Of a stretch of 64,000 nt of DNA, positions 60,713 to 64,000 are shown one piece after another. Made by a program: the position numbers and the translations under genes. The notes under the pieces are model-generated. The model made no database searches, was not told the origin of the DNA, and saw only the letters and a list, made by a program, of their open reading frames with translations. The DNA lies in assembly GCF_003576645.1 (NCBI RefSeq), contig NC_044922.1:24460274-24524273 (forward strand), given 5' to 3'. Source of the stretch: Ipomoea triloba. Taxonomy: Eukaryota > Streptophyta > Magnoliopsida > Solanales > Convolvulaceae. Position 1 is the first letter of the stretch. Each line of letters opens with the position of its first letter.

Positions 60713-60763
<51 letters not shown>
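60309..60763. repeat. CTTAAGGTGCG word array between two (TA)n tracts
   Basis: (TA)n runs lie at 60309-60356 and 60720-60763. Between them GATGCGGTTGTCC at the left and GCATAACCGCATGGG at the right are inverted. The core (60415-60675) has about thirteen copies of CTTAAGGTGCGTG and variants at ~20-bp spacing. The core word contains the palindrome CTTAAG. Confidence 0.7.
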
Positions 60764-60764
<1 letters not shown>

Positions 60765-60985
60765 GGGTCCAGCTCAAGTGAGAATTACTGATTGGGTGTG
60801 AACTTGTGAACTCGTATGCACTGTTGAGATGTGAGATTGGACTACCGAGATCTAAGGAGTTGTGCAATAATATATATTTACCATGTCAAAATCATTATAA
60901 ACCACAAGATCGAGCAAGATCAACGGTGCACAATGATACACTGATTTACATGTTAACAAAAGTTCTCATTTGAACCGAATTTACA
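60764..60985. mobile_element. MITE with AGTGAGAATT/TTCTCATTTG ends abutting (TA)n
   Basis: The left end GTCCAGCTCAAGTGAGAAT faces the right end AAAGTTCTCATTTGAACCG, imperfectly inverted. It begins right where a (TA)n tract stops and is followed by a (CA)n tract (about 60985-61002), as for elements that target dinucleotide repeats. Confidence 0.5.
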
Positions 60986-61163
60986 CACACACACACACAC
61001 ATACTGGCTTGAGTTCACATGAAAACACCCGCTCACATAAAAATTAAGGACAAATCTTTGCTATAGAAAATAAGTGATCAATGGCTATAATTAAAAGTCA
61101 ACACCCTAAATTTATGCACATAATCAGCAATCCAATCCCCATCAATATCAATTAAGGAGCAAA

Positions 61164-64000
61164 TGTAACCCCTCGGTTTTTCCGACAAAGTTAAGATTCG
61201 AGAATATCGATATAATTTTTTTTTAAGCTATGACATTTAAGAGAAGGCTTCTCGGTGCTCGAAAGAATTTTTTTTAAGATTAGTTATCGATAAGCTGCGA
61301 ACTACGTACCGGTCACGAACCGAGAAATTTTTAAGGATATAGATTCAGTTCGAATTTTCCTAGCAATTGGATTATTAAGTATCATACGATTAAGCCTGAA
61401 CTTCTAGTTAGTTCAAGAAAATTTTAAATGGACTGTAAGGGGTAAATTGGTTCGAACTCTGTACCTATATTTCGCGAGATACCGAAAAATTCCCAATTTT
61501 GGTGATTTGCGACAGGATTATTTTTAGGATAATTTTGGTATTAGAATTTTTCCGAATTAAGTTATAATCCTCCGAGCATTTATCTGATTTAACCATAAAC
61601 TGGCCAAATAAGTTGTGATCTTCTTAAGGACTCCATAGGGTATTGACAAGTGGCAACCAAAATCTAGCCAAGATTGGATCATTTAATGTTAGCATTAATG
61701 AGGCATGGGAGTGTTGCACTTTGTTACTTGATCTTCAAGACAAAATCTACACTAATCACACTCATCTCTCTCTCACTCTCCCACCCCATTTTCGAACTAC
61801 ACCATTAGGAAGAAGAAGAAAAATTAGTTTGGTCTTCCATTGTGATCAAAGAGCTCCTAAGCATTCTTCCAACCCAAGAGACTAAGTGTAGGTAAGACCT
61901 TAGACTTTCTTGGATTAAATCATCTCTAGAACGTAAGTGTTAATGTTTGGTGCATGAAAAATATTGTTATTGTGGTGATATTTTTAGGTTCTTTGAACTC
62001 AAAGAAAGGATCTAGCAACTTCTCGGCTTTGAAATCTTCCATCAAGGTAAGGAATCCCTTAAGTTGGTTTAGTCACTTGAAGGTGAACAAATGCTAGTAA
62101 ATTATGTGACTAGGAATTTTATGCGAAAATTATGTGTTAAGTTTGTGGATCTACTAGTTGACTCAAGAAACCACACTTTGGATTTTTGGTAATTTTTGTA
62201 TACATGTTCATAGCTAATTTATGCTTGTATATGTTGTATTTATGCCCATATAGGCTTATACTTGTGAAAATATTGAAAAAAGGAATCAAGTTAGTCTCTG
62301 GCAGTAACTTCCGAGATTTATTGGGAAAAATTGGTAAGGTATTTTGATCCTATTTTTTTTAGGCATGTAGTTCTATAAGTGTAGAACCCGCATATAAAAT
62401 TTCATAATGATCGGAGTAGTATAAGTACGGTTTTCGAATTTTTTTCCAAAACTGGTCCAGAGAGAAAAATATTCTGGACAGCACACTGCCAAGGGCAAAA
62501 AGGGAATTTTCTGTGTTTATTCGTGGATCAAAATGACCAAAACTTTTTATGGACATCAAGTACTATAAGTTGGGGTTCTACCACAAAAATTTCAAGTGAG
62601 AAAGAGTTCGGGAACTATTTTTACCGGCTCAATCTTTCGGACTGCGCCGACTGAAATTTCTGGCAGATTTGGGTGGACGCGGGCAGGGGCGCGCGTCCGC
62701 TGCGCGTCCGTGGGCGCCCAGTTTCGGCGTCGCGCGCTGAACCAGCGGACGTGCGTCCGCTGGTGCGGCCAGCCGCGAGTCCGCACGACGCGGACTCGTT
62801 TTCGACATGTTTTTGACCCGGTTTTTCCCCGATGTTTTTAACCCTGAGTGTTGCGATGTTTTGAAAGCCTACGGGCATCCGGGTGAATTTTTGAAGGCCC
62901 AAATATTATTTTTGTGCATTATATTTATTAACTTGGAAAGTACTTGTGTTTTGAAAATTATTGTGTCTCCTGTACTCGAATTTTCATAACGAGACTAACA
63001 CTAACCAAAGTGTGTATTTTGGGGAAATATATTTGATCAAGTGTGATGGTTATGGAGTCGTGTGATAATAATGAATGGTGAGGGAGTCTGTATGATTAAT
63101 CTATACTGCAGAGCAAAGTTTCTTCGCTGAGTAAATGGTGAGGGGTCTGTATGATTAATCTATACTGCAGAGCGAAGTCTATTCGCTGAGTGAATGGTGA
63201 GATTTTGTATGATTGATTCATACTGCAGAGCGAAGTCTATTCGCTGAGTGATGTGTGAGATTTTGTATGATTGATTTATACTGCAGAGCGAAGTCTATTC
63301 GCTAAGTGATGTGTGAGATTCTGTATGATTGATTCATACTGCAGAGCGAAGTCTATTCGCTGAGTGATGTGTGAGATTTCGTATGATTGATTCATACTGC
63401 AGAGCGAAGTCTATTCGCTGAGTGGAGTTGTGAGAACTAACTGTCGGGTGTATCGAACAGTAATATGGGTGTTGTGTTCTCACGTGTGAATTAATGGTCG
63501 TGTTATGTGCCGAAGTTACTTATATAATGTGGTATTGCTTGTTGTTAGAATAATTGCAAGTAGACTGCGACTGTTGGGCAACGTTATTCTTACCCTATTT
63601 ATTATTAATTGTTGTTTTTTTAAAAAAAAACCTTTGTTTACTTTCGAGTGACAATGGATGTCCTTACTTAGCCGTCGCGCTAACTACACTTCATTGTGTC
63701 CTTTACTAGCGTGGGTCTAGCGTGGGCCCCTGTGGCCGATGAGCTCGGAATAGGATGGGAGTCGAGGTTGAAGACTACTCTATCCTAGAATAGACACCCT
63801 GGAAGAATTATTTCCATATGTATTAAGTTGGAACATTGACGTGGTTATTCGATGTTGTAAGTTTAGCCTTAGCGTTTGGGTATAGGAGAGATACCTAAGC
63901 GTGGCGGTAACACCCAGTTTTCTGCTGGTTAGACGCTTCCGCAATGTATTGTATTATTAGGGATTTTGTAATAAATCCAAGTGGTGAAAATTGGGGTGTT
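61164..64000 (+). mobile_element. Long gypsy-type LTR, cut by the window end
   Basis: It starts TGTAACCCCTCGGTTTTTCC and runs to the last base, AAATTGGGGTGTT. Both ends resemble Tekay/Del chromovirus LTRs, which begin TGTAAC and close with a complementary GTGTTACA. This makes an LTR over 2.8 kb. A GC-rich island at 62640-62800 and the tandem array at 63078 lie inside it. Whether it is solo or has an internal region cannot be seen. Confidence 0.65.
63078..63424. repeat. Six ~58-bp tandem units, each with two hairpins
   Basis: TACTGCAG occurs at about 63104, 63163, 63221, 63279, 63337 and 63395. The later units contain GTATGATTGATTCATAC (stem GTATGA/TCATAC, loop TTGAT), TGCAG, then AGCGAAGTCTATTCGCT (stem AGCGAA/TTCGCT, loop GTCTA). 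The first two units are more diverged. Confidence 0.9.

Noticed and set aside
62592..62902. Open frames on both strands in the GC-rich island
   Set aside because: They are Arg-rich, arise from GC composition, overlap on opposite strands and lie inside an LTR.
63078..63424. CRISPR-like array of regular repeats
   Set aside because: Repeats are head to tail with no unique spacers, and the host is a plant; it is a satellite within an LTR.

Overview
The window is plant nuclear DNA. Its genes have many small GT-AG introns and highly conserved plant proteins, and they sit in AT-rich DNA packed with plant-type transposons: Ty1/copia, Ty3/gypsy, L1-like LINE, tRNA-derived SINEs, foldback MITEs, hAT and PIF-like elements. 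It is a eudicot. The repeat style suggests an asterid, possibly Convolvulaceae, but that is inference and cannot be proved from the sequence alone.

Five protein-coding genes can be rebuilt exon by exon in one continuous frame. (1) FZL, 7215-14034 minus, 11 coding exons, 943 aa: a chloroplast dynamin-like GTPase of thylakoid and chloroplast membranes. (2) ARIA-type ARM-repeat/BTB protein, 21787-26836 plus, 19 exons, 709 aa: an abscisic-acid signalling partner. (3) RanGAP, 34902-36497 plus, 531 aa, intronless CDS with a probable 5'UTR intron. (4) CSP41a, 36838-38822 minus, 6 exons, 402 aa: a chloroplast RNA-binding endonuclease. (5) A short glycine-rich RRM protein of the GRP7/GRP8 class, 41710-42462 minus, 2 exons, 152 aa. 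RanGAP and CSP41a lie tail to tail. Their Arabidopsis homologues (At3g63130 and At3g63140) are also neighbours, so this is probably old microsynteny. The five genes do not form a pathway: two are plastid proteins, and the others act in the nucleus or at the nuclear envelope.

Layout. 1-7200: hAT relic, foldback and palindromic MITEs, an intact SINE, and short-word repeat arrays. 7215-14034: FZL. 14.1-20.7 kb: SINE pieces, a possible solo LTR, a LINE broken by an assembly gap, a decayed copia element and a foldback MITE. 21.8-26.8 kb: ARIA. 27.4-34.0 kb: a LINE split by a young copia element with 135-bp LTRs, then a foldback MITE with another MITE inside it. 34.2-38.8 kb: RanGAP and CSP41a. 39-42.7 kb: AT-rich repeats around the GRP gene. 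43-64 kb: almost gene-free repeat DNA with a gypsy relic, a complete 1.55-kb non-coding LTR element, a 510-bp perfect-TSD foldback, a second intact SINE, a LINE endonuclease relic, several word-array elements, and at the end a >2.8-kb gypsy-type LTR carrying a tandem array of double hairpins.

The most unusual material is non-coding. One class is a set of repeats whose ends carry GGACCAT-type inverted words around arrays of short repeated words. Another is the double-hairpin satellite inside the long LTR. A third is the series of Mutator-like foldbacks with 9-bp target duplications. No new protein-coding system was found. Two places (3972-3993 and 16621-17447) are assembly artefacts with N and poly-G.
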